Part shown: one piece after another, positions 6,572 through 14,788 of the stretch | Layout of the letters: every line of letters begins with the position of its first letter | Numbering within the stretch: position 1 is the first letter of the stretch | From: Fidelibacterota bacterium | Lineage (GTDB): Bacteria > Fidelibacterota > Marinisomatia > Marinisomatales > TCS56 | Direction of reading: 5' to 3' | Assembly (NCBI GenBank): GCA_013203015.1 | Contig: JABMPO010000293.1 | Span: forward strand, 1-16,884 | DNA length: 16,884 nucleotides | Notes under the pieces: generated by a model | Told to the model about the DNA's origin: nothing | Databases searched by the model: none | What the model saw: only the letters and a program-made list of their open reading frames with translations | Translations under genes and position numbers: made by a program

Positions 6572-7435
6572 TCAGGCCTCAATTGATCGCATTAATTCAA
6601 GTAATCGATCCAAATCTTCATCCGAATAATAGGAGATAGTTAGGCTACCCCCTTTTTTCCCTGTTTTCAACTTTACTTTTGTACCCAGGATCGATATCAA
6701 TTCGTTTTCGATTACCCTGACTTGCGGAGATAACCGGCGGTCGATGGACTTTCTTTTAGGATCGGCGTTTCTATCGGTCATTTTTTTAACCAGCGCTTCG
6801 GTCATCCTGACGCTTAGTCCATCCCGAATAATCCGTTGCCATAATTCCAATCGCGACCGGGTAGTTTTTAATCCCAACAAAGCTCGTCCGTGTCCGGCGC
6901 TAATTACTTTATCTCGGAGACTATGTTTGATTTTGAGGGGCAATTTCAGCAGGCGCAGGGAATTGGTTATGGTGACCCGTTTCTTCCCCACTGCTTTAGC
7001 AATGTCCTCCTGTGACAGGTCATGTTTTCCAGACAGAACAGCGAAAGCTTCCGCTTCTTCAATCGGATTTAGGTTTTCGCGCTGGATATTCTCGATTAAA
7101 GCGACTTCCACCATATCCACATCATCTGTGATTTCAATGATGTAGGCCGGTATTTCTTCTAAACCGGCTAACTTGGCTGCCCGCCAGCGGCGTTCACCGG
7201 CAATAAGCATAAAATTACCATCCGTATCCCGAACAGTGATTGGAGTGATTACACCCTTTTGCTTAATAGAAGCCGCCAGTTCCTGCAGAGCTTCATTGTC
7301 AAAAAATTGACGCGGTTGCTGGGGATTGACGGTAATCTGTTTAATAGCAATCTTCGCGACACCTGAACCACGGGATGAATCATCCCGGTGGGAAGCAATT
7401 ATAGCATTCAGACCTTTACCGAGCCGCCTGACCAT
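6572..7435 (-). CDS. parB: Chromosome partitioning protein ParB (Spo0J family)
   Basis: At 287 residues this is the normal size for chromosomal ParB. It starts with the typical RRLGKGLNAII segment. The N-terminal CTP-binding domain carries GERRWRA (80-86) and ENIQREN (115-121). A helix-turn-helix region (about 140-165, LSQEDIAKAVGKKRVTITNSL) binds parS, followed by the conserved SAGHGRALL (179-187). The C-terminal dimerisation domain ends with EDLDRLLELM. ParB loads on parS sites near the origin, spreads as a CTP-dependent clamp, and stimulates ParA ATPase. The gene overlaps the end of parA by 20 nt. I saw no parS palindrome (TGTTTCACGTGAAACA) in the window. Confidence 0.96.
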   Translation of the reverse strand: MVRRLGKGLNAIIASHRDDSSRGSGVAKIAIKQITVNPQQPRQFFDNEALQELAASIKQKGVITPITVRDTDGNFMLIAGERRWRAAKLAGLEEIPAYIIEITDDVDMVEVALIENIQRENLNPIEEAEAFAVLSGKHDLSQEDIAKAVGKKRVTITNSLRLLKLPLKIKHSLRDKVISAGHGRALLGLKTTRSRLELWQRIIRDGLSVRMTEALVKKMTDRNADPKRKSIDRRLSPQVRVIENELISILGTKVKLKTGKKGGSLTISYYSDEDLDRLLELMRSIEA

Positions 7436-8192
7436 CCCGTTCCAGAATCTCCTCTACCAGATCGACATAATCCTTGGCACCGGTCGAATTGGCATCGTAT
7501 AGTAAAACCGGTTTCCCGAAACTGGGAGCCTCTCCTAACCGGACATTACGGTGAATAATAGTTTTGAAAATTTTATCCTTGAAATAGCCCTTTACTTCCT
7601 CTTCCACCTGTTTGGACAAGTTCAGGCGGCCATCGTACATGGTCAGCAGAACACCTTCGATGGCTAATTGTTTATTCAGGTGCTGCTGCACTAGACGGAT
7701 AGTATTTAGCAACTGTCCGAGACCTTCCAGAGCATAATATTCACACTGGATGGGTATCAATACCGAATCGGCGGAAGTAAGGGCATTAAGCGTCAAGAGT
7801 CCCAATGACGGAGGGCAGTCAATTATAATATAATCATAGCTATCGCGGATAATATCCAGTTTCTGTTTCAACTGATATTCCCGGGCCATTACACTGACCA
7901 GTTCAATCTCAGCGCCAACCAGATCTTTGGTAGACGTGATCAGATCCAGGTTGCTAAAACTGGTACCGGTGATAGCATCGTTAACAAGTACACCACCAAT
8001 TAGAACATCATAGATGGTAGCCGGCGATTCTTCCGCGAGATCCGAAACTCCCACAGTGGCATTGGCCTGGGGATCAATATCGATCAACAGGGTTTTGAAT
8101 TCACTTACCGCCAGACTGATGGCAGTATTGACGGCGGTGGTGGTTTTACCGACCCCGCCTTTCTGATTGGCAATAACAATTATTTTTGACAT
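7416..8192 (-). CDS. parA: Chromosome partitioning ATPase ParA (Soj family)
   Basis: A 258-residue Soj-type ParA without the N-terminal DNA-binding extension of plasmid type Ia proteins. A deviant Walker A motif KGGVGKTT lies at 11-18, with the two key lysines Lys11 and Lys16. The A' motif DIDPQAN is at 38-44 and Walker B IIIDCPPSLG is present. ATP-bound dimers bind the nucleoid non-specifically and carry ParB-parS complexes. It is the first gene of the operon. No Shine-Dalgarno sequence is evident just upstream (the bases before the ATG read AAAATCCAATTCA on the coding strand). Similarity to plasmid ParA or MinD families is excluded by length and by the ParB neighbour. Confidence 0.97.
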   Translation of the reverse strand: MSKIIVIANQKGGVGKTTTAVNTAISLAVSEFKTLLIDIDPQANATVGVSDLAEESPATIYDVLIGGVLVNDAITGTSFSNLDLITSTKDLVGAEIELVSVMAREYQLKQKLDIIRDSYDYIIIDCPPSLGLLTLNALTSADSVLIPIQCEYYALEGLGQLLNTIRLVQQHLNKQLAIEGVLLTMYDGRLNLSKQVEEEVKGYFKDKIFKTIIHRNVRLGEAPSFGKPVLLYDANSTGAKDYVDLVEEILERDGQAAR

Positions 8193-8644
8193 TGAATTGG
8201 ATTTTTAGAATAAACCGAGGGCGAATTTAGGGAATTGGTTATGTCAAAACAAAGAAGTTGCCCGGTAGCCGGTTTAATGATTGGTGTTTAATCCAACGAT
8301 TTCCATTTGTCCGCAGTTTGGGGACTGCGTAGATTTCGGACCTTAAATAACCAGTTTATTTACACTATAAAACCACGCGATGAATTACAATCAAAGGCCG
8401 TTATACCGACCATTAGCGTCAGAATCATGACGGTCATAGCCTATTTCACAAATTTTCTCAGTAATTATCCGTTACGGATGGCAGCGGAAGACAAAATGAG
8501 CATCCGCACGATAGACCTTATATTGTCCTTTTTCAACCACCTTTCAACGCCGGCTGTTAGCACCGGCCAAATCGTCTGGATCGTTCCTATGGTCAATCTC
8601 TCTATGGAACGTGATCGCGATAAAAATAATCATAGGAGCCTCAG
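8193..8644. other. Divergent intergenic region with many short hairpins; no gene recognised
   Basis: The 452 bp separates parA (left-going) from tdh (right-going) and must contain both promoters, though I cannot place either with confidence. Several short perfect inverted repeats occur: CGCAGT 8312-8317 with ACTGCG 8324-8329; CGTCA about 8418-8422 with TGACG about 8429-8433; ATCCG with CGGAT around 8467-8479; GCCGG with CCGGC around 8551-8569; and GATCGTTCC 8579-8587 with GGAACG 8606-8611. The last pair lies just before the tdh ribosome binding site. A 113-codon ORF at 8307-8648 runs into tdh but has no family resemblance and is judged spurious. I found no glycine riboswitch core, no parS and no clear DnaA boxes. 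Confidence 0.45.
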
Positions 8645-9601
8645 ATGAAAACAATTTTAGTAACCGGAGCCGCCGGACAAATCGGATCGGAGTTAACCCT
8701 GGCACTGCGGGAACGGTATGGGAATGACAATGTGATCGCCACCGGGCATAAAACCAAGCCCAGTGACGAATTGTTTGCTTCAGGACCGTTCCAGTTCATT
8801 AACTGTGCCAACCTAAATTCCGTTGCGGAAGTTGTGAAAAAATACAATGTAGGTACGATCCATCACTTGGCTGCCATCCTCTCAGCCGTAGCGGAAGCTA
8901 AACCGCAACTGGCTTGGGATGTAAACATTAACGGACTGTATAATGTACTCGAAGTAGCGCGCGAATATGGTTGTTCGGTATTTACTCCCAGTTCCATCGG
9001 TGCCTTTGGTCCAACGACGCCCTTAGATGACACTCCTCAGGATACCATCCAGCGGCCGAATACCATGTACGGAGTTACAAAAGTAGCGGGAGAATTACTC
9101 TGCGATTATTACTTCAAACGTTACGGCGTGGATACCCGCGGCGTCCGCTACCCGGGGATTATCTCCAACGTGACTCTGCCCGGTGGCGGCACAACCGATT
9201 ATGCCGTAGAAATCTACTACGAAGCAATCAAGAAAAAACATTACACCTGCAACCTGAAGGCCGGCACGTTTCTGGATATGATGTACATGCCTGACGCCAT
9301 CAAGGCTGCAATCGACTTGATGGAAGCCGAACCGGGTGTTTTAAAGCACCGTAACGCTTTCAATGTCTCAGCCATGAGTTTCGACCCGGAGATTATTGCC
9401 GCTTCAATCCGCCGGCAGATTCCCGAATTTTCCATCGATTATGATGTTGACCCGGTCAAGCAGGGAATTGCCGATACCTGGCCAAACAATATGAACGACT
9501 CAGCTGCCCGCGCTGAATGGGGCTGGCAACCTGAATATGATCTGGAAGCTATGACTAAAGATATGCTCAAAGAATTATCTAAAAAATTAAAGGAGGGCTA
9601 A
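8645..9601 (+). CDS. tdh: L-threonine 3-dehydrogenase, SDR (epimerase-like) type
   Basis: The 318-residue enzyme oxidises L-threonine with NAD to 2-amino-3-oxobutyrate in the cytoplasm. The NAD-binding Rossmann motif GAAGQIG is at 8-14, followed by HHLAAILS (73-80), catalytic Ser in TPSSIG (about 114-119) and the Tyr142-x3-Lys146 pair (MYGVTK). The family hallmark RYPGIIS and PGGGTTDYAVEIYYEA segments and DMMYMPDAI identify threonine dehydrogenase rather than UDP-galactose epimerase. This is the short-chain type known from Flavobacterium and Cupriavidus, not the zinc-dependent E. coli Tdh. Start supported by AGGAG at 8634-8638, 6 nt upstream. The next gene, kbl, begins directly after the stop and supplies the next step of the pathway. 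Confidence 0.93.
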   Translation: MKTILVTGAAGQIGSELTLALRERYGNDNVIATGHKTKPSDELFASGPFQFINCANLNSVAEVVKKYNVGTIHHLAAILSAVAEAKPQLAWDVNINGLYNVLEVAREYGCSVFTPSSIGAFGPTTPLDDTPQDTIQRPNTMYGVTKVAGELLCDYYFKRYGVDTRGVRYPGIISNVTLPGGGTTDYAVEIYYEAIKKKHYTCNLKAGTFLDMMYMPDAIKAAIDLMEAEPGVLKHRNAFNVSAMSFDPEIIAASIRRQIPEFSIDYDVDPVKQGIADTWPNNMNDSAARAEWGWQPEYDLEAMTKDMLKELSKKLKEG

Positions 9602-10831
9602 ATGTCTGTCGAACGCTTGAATACGGTATTGCAACAAAACCTGGATAACCTCTATTCAAAAGGTACTGCCAAAGGCGCCGAAATGGTCATCACCGGAATG
9701 AAATCGGCGGAAGGCACTAAAGGACCGCGTTATTATATCGAGGGACACGGCAACAAGGAATTTATTAAAATGAATTCCAACTCCTACCTGGGTATGTCTC
9801 TGCATAAGGACGTTATTGCCGCCGAAGAAGAAGCCGCACAAAAATTTGGTGCCGGACCCGGGGCGGTGCGTTTTATCAGTGGCACCTATGCACCCCATAT
9901 CGCCCTGGAAAAGAAATTGGCTCAGTTTCATGATCGCGAAGCTGCCATGATTTTCAGCTCGGCCTACGTAACCAGTATGGGCGTGATCGTTCCCCTTACT
10001 ACCAAAGAGACAGTCTTCATCAGCGATGAGTTGAATCACAACTGCATTATCCAGGCCATGCGCCTGTCACGCCCGGTAGCCAAAGCCATTTATAAGCACA
10101 ACGATATGGCCGATCTGGAAGCCAAGATAAAGGAATCCATCGGCAAAGGTAAACGCGCACTGGTGGTCACCGATGGCATATTCAGCATGCGGGGTGACAA
10201 TGTACCGCTGGCAGAACTCGTTGCTGTCTGCAAAAAATACGAAGACCAGTTTGAGGAAGGCCTGATCACCATCATGGATGATTCCCATGGTGTGGGTGCT
10301 TTCGGTAACACCGGCCGAGGCACCGAAGATTACTGCGACGCTCGAGTAGATATCCTCATCGGGACATTGGGAAAGGCTTTTGGCATTAACGGTGGCTATG
10401 TGGTAGCTTCACCAACCATCGTTCAGTACCTGCGCGAAACCGCACCGATGTACATTTACTCCAATCCCATCACCGTATCGGAAGCTTCCGCTGCTTTGAA
10501 GGCCCTGGAAATTCTAGACAGCCCGGAAGGTTTGAAGATGCTCGCGCATCTTAGAGCAATGACCCAGCGCTTCGAGAATGGTCTAAAAGACAATGGTTAT
10601 GAAACTATTGCAGGAGCGCATCCGGTTGTTCCGCTAATGGTTCGTGATACCAAACGAACATCTGAATTGGTAGCCTTCCTTACCAAAAATGGTGTTTTGG
10701 GTACTGGATTAAATTTCCCGGTCGTTCCCAAAGGTGCCGAAGAGATCCGCTTTCAGGTGTCAGCCAGTCACACCGAAGCCGATATTGATTTTGTATTGGG
10801 TGTTCTGAAAAACTATCAAGATACACATTAA
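9602..10831 (+). CDS. kbl: Glycine C-acetyltransferase (2-amino-3-ketobutyrate CoA ligase)
   Basis: The 409-residue PLP enzyme of the alpha-oxoamine synthase family cleaves 2-amino-3-oxobutyrate with CoA to glycine and acetyl-CoA. Visible marks: GPGAVRFISGTY (85-96), the DDSHGVG segment (226-232) that contacts the PLP ring, and the Schiff-base lysine Lys258 in GTLGKAFG. Length is close to E. coli Kbl (398). The unstable intermediate made by the dehydrogenase explains why the two genes are adjacent: the ATG follows the tdh TAA without a gap, with a full AGGAGG at 9591-9596. Other family members (8-amino-7-oxononanoate or 5-aminolevulinate synthase) are possible by fold, but the tdh neighbour and the SNSYLGM start favour Kbl. 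Confidence 0.93.
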   Translation: MSVERLNTVLQQNLDNLYSKGTAKGAEMVITGMKSAEGTKGPRYYIEGHGNKEFIKMNSNSYLGMSLHKDVIAAEEEAAQKFGAGPGAVRFISGTYAPHIALEKKLAQFHDREAAMIFSSAYVTSMGVIVPLTTKETVFISDELNHNCIIQAMRLSRPVAKAIYKHNDMADLEAKIKESIGKGKRALVVTDGIFSMRGDNVPLAELVAVCKKYEDQFEEGLITIMDDSHGVGAFGNTGRGTEDYCDARVDILIGTLGKAFGINGGYVVASPTIVQYLRETAPMYIYSNPITVSEASAALKALEILDSPEGLKMLAHLRAMTQRFENGLKDNGYETIAGAHPVVPLMVRDTKRTSELVAFLTKNGVLGTGLNFPVVPKGAEEIRFQVSASHTEADIDFVLGVLKNYQDTH

Positions 10832-10882
10832 ATCCATAGGTGTCATTAGCAGAAACAGCATCCGATATTGAGAAATAAGCAA

Positions 10883-10912
10883 TTGCTAACAGAAAGCTAG
10901 AGGCGGTATATT
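10883..10912 (+). promoter_or_regulatory. Possible promoter for secDF
   Basis: TTGCTA (10883-10888) and TATATT (10907-10912) are separated by 18 bp, a fair sigma-70 match, 44 bp before the secD ATG. A 5-bp inverted repeat GAGGC 10900-10904 with GCCTC 10916-10920 surrounds the -10 element and could be an operator or a weak terminator of kbl. The match is not strong and other starts are possible in the 124-bp gap after kbl. Confidence 0.32.
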
Positions 10913-10955
10913 TCGGCCTCGTAAATTCTGTTTTATCGAAAATTAAACACGGTCT

Positions 10956-12884
10956 ATGAATAAGAAATTAACTCCCCGATATATCCTTATCAGCGTTATA
11001 CTGGTCTGGGCTTTATACGCTCTATGGCCAACAGTACGCTATGAAACAATGTCCGAAGATCAGTTGGAAGCCCTGCGGGAATCCGGCGAACTTGAGGCCA
11101 TAGAATCCAAAACCATCAAGCAGGGTCTGGACTTAAAGGGCGGTATGCACATCGTTCTCGAGGCAGACTTGCCGACATTAGTCACTAATCTGGCAATTAA
11201 CAAAGATGGTAAATTTGAAAGAGTTATCAAAGCAGCCAGCATTGGCCTGGATGATCCGGAGGCTGACTTTTTCGATGCCTTTGAGCGGGAATCCGAAGCG
11301 ACTAATTTACGTTTACCTCGTTATTTTCATGATTATGGTGCCAGTACGGCTGACATTATCAGCGGTTTGGAAGATGAAGCTGACGATGCGATAAATCGCG
11401 TATTGGAAATTCTCAGTAACCGTGTTGACCAGTTCGGTGTTTCCGAACCAACTATTCAAAAACAGGGTAATCAACGGATCATTATCGAGTTGGCTGGAGT
11501 CCAGGATCCGGATCGTGCCCGTGATTTACTGCAAAGTACGGCATTACTGGAATTTATCCTGGTGAAAAATCCCGAAGTAACTCAGGATTTACTAATCAGA
11601 CTCGATAAGATCCTAAAAGGTAGTAGCGATCTGGAAGATATTGTTGAGGGTGCGGCGGAAGCTGATACGACAATTGATGAAACTGAGGAACCGGCTGAAG
11701 AATTCGTCAGCGATGATAAAACAATATCAGTGAGTGAATTGTTTGGCGAGGTTGAGGCGGAAGTAGCTTCCGATTCTGATGGTTCGGTTGTTGTTGATGA
11801 ACGTTTATTCACCGATCGGCCTTTCTCTTCCCTGCTGCGCAATCTTGGAAATGATCTTGGCATACCTGAAAAGAATTTTTACGCCATCAAAAAAATCCTC
11901 GATTTACCCGAAATCGCGGCAAAATTACGTTCCACCAACAGTCAGTTCCTGTTCAGTGAATCGCCTGAAGTATTTGCTGATCAAAGTGGCACCGAAGAGA
12001 AATTTTACCGTTTATACCATCTGGAGATGGAGTCGGAGTTAACCGGTGGTGTAATTGAAGAAGCCCGAGCTACACTCGGTTCGCAGGGCGGTACCAATGC
12101 CGGGCGTAATATCATTCTGATGGATATGAACAGTGAAGGGATGAAAATCTGGGCGCGCGTAACGGGAGCAAACATTAGCAAACGCGTAGCAATCGTTCTG
12201 GACAAAAAAGTCCGGATGGCTCCAGTCATCGAAGATCGTATATCCGGTGGCTCCACAGTCATTCGCGGTTTCGATAACATGGATGAAGCCAAAGATATCG
12301 CCATCGTTCTGCGCGCCGGTGCTCTGCCTGCTCCGGTAAATATCATCGAAGAACGAATCGTTGGACCATCGCTGGGAGCGGATTCAATTCAAAAAGGCAC
12401 GACTTCAGTATTGATCGGTTTAGTGATCGTCCTGATCTTCATGATAGTTTATTACAAAACATCAGGAATAATCGCCAGCTTCGCATTGATCTGGAATATC
12501 GTACTGGTACTGGCCATTCTGGCATCACTTGGTGCAACCCTGACACTGCCAGGTATAGCCGGGTTAATCTTGACGGTGGGTATGGCAATTGATGCCAATG
12601 TGATTATTTTCGAGCGTATTCGGGAAGAACTGCGCAAAGGTAAAACGCCCCGGGCAGCAGTTGACAGCGGTTTTGACCGTGCTCTGTCAACAATCGTTGA
12701 TGCCAATGTTACCACGGCTATCGCTGCCTTAGTATTATATCAGTTTGGGACCGGCCCCCTGCGCGGTTTCGCTACGGTGCTTTTCTGGGGTATCATAATC
12801 AGTATGTTTACTGCTATTTTTGTTACCCGAACAATTTTTTATTCTATCACTTCTCGTAAACAATTACAGACATTAAGCATATGA
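10956..12884 (+). CDS. secD: Protein translocase subunit SecD
   Basis: A 642-residue inner-membrane protein that, with SecF, uses the proton gradient to pull secreted proteins from SecYEG on the outer side. One N-terminal membrane segment (9-26) is followed by the family motif GLDLKGGMHIVLEAD (57-71). A large periplasmic P1 region follows, then a five-segment membrane domain from about 482, with GMAIDANVIIFERIREELRKG (542-562) carrying the conserved Asp546. The periplasmic part holds an acidic, low-complexity insertion at about 222-290, rich in Asp, Glu, Ser and Thr, which makes the protein somewhat longer than E. coli SecD (615). No clear ribosome binding site is seen before the ATG. The 3' end overlaps secF by 4 nt (ATGA), indicating coupled translation. 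Confidence 0.96.
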   Translation: MNKKLTPRYILISVILVWALYALWPTVRYETMSEDQLEALRESGELEAIESKTIKQGLDLKGGMHIVLEADLPTLVTNLAINKDGKFERVIKAASIGLDDPEADFFDAFERESEATNLRLPRYFHDYGASTADIISGLEDEADDAINRVLEILSNRVDQFGVSEPTIQKQGNQRIIIELAGVQDPDRARDLLQSTALLEFILVKNPEVTQDLLIRLDKILKGSSDLEDIVEGAAEADTTIDETEEPAEEFVSDDKTISVSELFGEVEAEVASDSDGSVVVDERLFTDRPFSSLLRNLGNDLGIPEKNFYAIKKILDLPEIAAKLRSTNSQFLFSESPEVFADQSGTEEKFYRLYHLEMESELTGGVIEEARATLGSQGGTNAGRNIILMDMNSEGMKIWARVTGANISKRVAIVLDKKVRMAPVIEDRISGGSTVIRGFDNMDEAKDIAIVLRAGALPAPVNIIEERIVGPSLGADSIQKGTTSVLIGLVIVLIFMIVYYKTSGIIASFALIWNIVLVLAILASLGATLTLPGIAGLILTVGMAIDANVIIFERIREELRKGKTPRAAVDSGFDRALSTIVDANVTTAIAALVLYQFGTGPLRGFATVLFWGIIISMFTAIFVTRTIFYSITSRKQLQTLSI

Positions 12885-13816
12885 GACTCATCAAAGAAAC
12901 TAAAATAGATTTTATGGCTCAAATCCGGCTGGGAGTGATCATTTCATCCGTGTTGATTATCGCCGGATTATTATCAATGATATTCCAGGGTGGCTTGCGG
13001 TTAAGCATCGATTTCAAAGGTGGCAGTATGGTAGCCGTAAAATACATTGATGAAGTAGATATCGATAGTATTCGCGATATCATGTCAGCCATAACCATTG
13101 AAGGCGAAACCTATGATTTCAGCAAGAATGAAATCAAGCATTTTGGTGATCTTTCCACCGTTTCCCTGCGTCTTCCCATCATTGTGAATCAATCAAAAGA
13201 TTTTAACCAGCAGATTGTCGAATTCTTATACGATGCATTTCCGGAAAAAGTACCGGTGGAAAAAGCGGATTTTCTGCTGTCAATTGAAACTGTCGGACCC
13301 AAAATTGGTGCCGAACTCAGTGGTAAAGCCTACCTGGCAATCATTACGGCTTTAGTGCTCATACTGATCTACATCACGATTCGTTTCGAGTACAAGTTCG
13401 CCATTGGCGCCATTGCAGCCCTGGCGCATGATGTTATCATAACTTTGGGCATTTTTTCGATCATGGATTTTGAAATTTCCCTATCGGTTGTCGCTGCTTT
13501 CTTAACGATTGTAGGTTATTCACTTAATGATACGATTGTTATTTTTGACCGCATCCGAGAAAACATAAAAAGCATGCGCAGCAGCAGTTTCGGGACCGTT
13601 ATAAATCAAAGTATTAATTCATCCCTTAGCAGAACGATAATCACGTCATTAACCACGTTTGTGGTGGTCTTTGTCTTATGGGTTTGGGGTGGAGAAGTGA
13701 TTCATAATTTTGCATTCGCTATGCTGGTGGGGGTCATTATAGGTACCTACTCTTCGATTTTTGTTGCGAGCCCGATCGTGTTGAAATTGCAAGCTAATGC
13801 CAAACCAAAAAAATAA
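12881..13816 (+). CDS. secF: Protein translocase subunit SecF
   Basis: The 311-residue partner of SecD. An N-terminal membrane segment (about 15-36) is followed by the SecF motif SIDFKGGSMV (42-51) and a short periplasmic domain. ETVGPKIGAELSGKAYLA then leads into the five-helix membrane bundle. The conserved LNDTIVIFDRIREN, equivalent to the ERIRE motif of SecD, is present. Its length is typical for an unfused SecF (E. coli 323). The start is fixed by the ATGA overlap with secD. The gene is followed 32 bp later by a strong intrinsic terminator, so secD-secF form the end of a transcription unit. Confidence 0.96.
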   Translation: MRLIKETKIDFMAQIRLGVIISSVLIIAGLLSMIFQGGLRLSIDFKGGSMVAVKYIDEVDIDSIRDIMSAITIEGETYDFSKNEIKHFGDLSTVSLRLPIIVNQSKDFNQQIVEFLYDAFPEKVPVEKADFLLSIETVGPKIGAELSGKAYLAIITALVLILIYITIRFEYKFAIGAIAALAHDVIITLGIFSIMDFEISLSVVAAFLTIVGYSLNDTIVIFDRIRENIKSMRSSSFGTVINQSINSSLSRTIITSLTTFVVVFVLWVWGGEVIHNFAFAMLVGVIIGTYSSIFVASPIVLKLQANAKPKK

Positions 13817-13848
13817 AAAAACTACCGAGTTAACAATTGTAAATATTA

Positions 13849-13876
13849 AAAAGCTCCGCTCTGGCGGAGCTTTTTC
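13849..13876 (+). terminator. Intrinsic terminator after secF
   Basis: GCTCCGC (13853-13859) pairs perfectly with GCGGAGC (13864-13870) around a TCTG loop, preceded by AAAA and followed by TTTTTCTTT. It is a textbook rho-independent terminator, and the A-run and T-run also allow use on the opposite strand. It ends only 7 nt before the next ATG, so its 3' arm (GGAG, 13866-13869) occupies the place of a ribosome binding site for the transporter gene. Confidence 0.93.
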
Positions 13877-13882
13877 TTTGGG

Positions 13883-14788
13883 ATGAAAACCAAAGTACTC
13901 GCCGCCTATTTAGCCCTATGTATAATCTGGGGTACTACCTGGTTTTTTATTAAGATTAGTCTGGCAGGGACACCCCCCTTCCTGGGTGCCAGTTTGCGAT
14001 TTCTTCTGGCAGGATTGATTTTGTGGGGAATTGTATTCTGGCGACGGGAATATCCGGTCTGGTCGGCCACCGCAATAAAAGTTTATCTGGCTTTCGGGGT
14101 TTTAAATCTGGCAATCGGCTATTCCCTGAGCTATTGGGCAACCCAATTTATTTATTCGAATCTATCGTCAATAATCTGGGCTGCATTTCCGTTGGTTTTA
14201 ACCCTGATGGCTCATTTTTACCTGCCCGAGGAAAGACTTAATTTACGGAAAGGCATCAGCATTTTACTGGGAATGGCAGGCGTGATTCTGCTGATGATTG
14301 ATAGTGGTAAACTAGGTGGTGAAAATGTAACCGCTGGAATACTGACAATCGCTACAGCGGTGGTGATTGCTGCCTGGCCTAATATTTATATCAAGCAGCA
14401 CCGGCATGAAATACGCACTATCCCAATGAACGCAGTCAGCCAAACGCTGGCTGGAGTTTTAATACTGATAATATCTTTCATTGTGGAGAAGGACCAGCAG
14501 ATGATAATGAGTTTCGTGAATATCGGATCATTGCTTTATCTGGTGGTTTTTGGTACGGTAATCGCCTGGTTGATTTACATCTGGTTATTCTCTCATATTT
14601 CAGTAACCCTAATTTCATATATCGCCTTTTTTCCACCTATAATTGCTACTGTTATCGGCTGGTTAGTGTTAGGTGAAAAACTTACACCAGTAATGCTAGT
14701 AGGAGCAGGATTGGTTCTAATCGGTATCATTTTGATTGGAATTAATACTTCCCATGACGACAGAAATAAAAATTTCCGTCCCCGCTGA
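13883..14788 (+). CDS. EamA-family (DMT superfamily) transporter, substrate unknown
   Basis: A 301-residue, very hydrophobic protein with about ten membrane segments in two EamA repeats. Repeat one starts at AAYLALCIIWGTTWFFIK (7-24) and ends near LPEERLNLRKGISILLGMAGV (114-134). Repeat two ends with GWLVLGEKLTPVMLVGAGLVLIGI (259-282), the usual last-helix signature. Members export amino acids, nucleosides or other metabolites. Nothing in the sequence fixes the substrate. The start is kept at 13883 because the first helix begins almost at once in homologues. The upstream terminator hairpin holds the only GGAG nearby, so translation or transcription may depend on read-through. The polar tail (SHDDRNKNFRPR) overlaps the following glycosylase gene by 35 nt. 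Confidence 0.9.
   Translation: MKTKVLAAYLALCIIWGTTWFFIKISLAGTPPFLGASLRFLLAGLILWGIVFWRREYPVWSATAIKVYLAFGVLNLAIGYSLSYWATQFIYSNLSSIIWAAFPLVLTLMAHFYLPEERLNLRKGISILLGMAGVILLMIDSGKLGGENVTAGILTIATAVVIAAWPNIYIKQHRHEIRTIPMNAVSQTLAGVLILIISFIVEKDQQMIMSFVNIGSLLYLVVFGTVIAWLIYIWLFSHISVTLISYIAFFPPIIATVIGWLVLGEKLTPVMLVGAGLVLIGIILIGINTSHDDRNKNFRPR

Noticed and set aside
8193..8644. Replication origin or parS site near parAB
   Set aside because: No TGTTTCACGTGAAACA-like palindrome and no cluster of TTATCCACA boxes was found by eye; proximity to parAB alone is not enough.
8307..8648. 113-residue ORF upstream of tdh
   Set aside because: No recognisable domain, no ribosome binding site, it contains several inverted repeats, and it ends inside the tdh start. 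Likely a chance open frame.
10899..10935. Strong terminator after kbl (GAGGC...GCCTC)
   Set aside because: The stem is only 5 bp with an 11-nt loop and there is no continuous T-run; it is better read as part of the possible secD promoter region.
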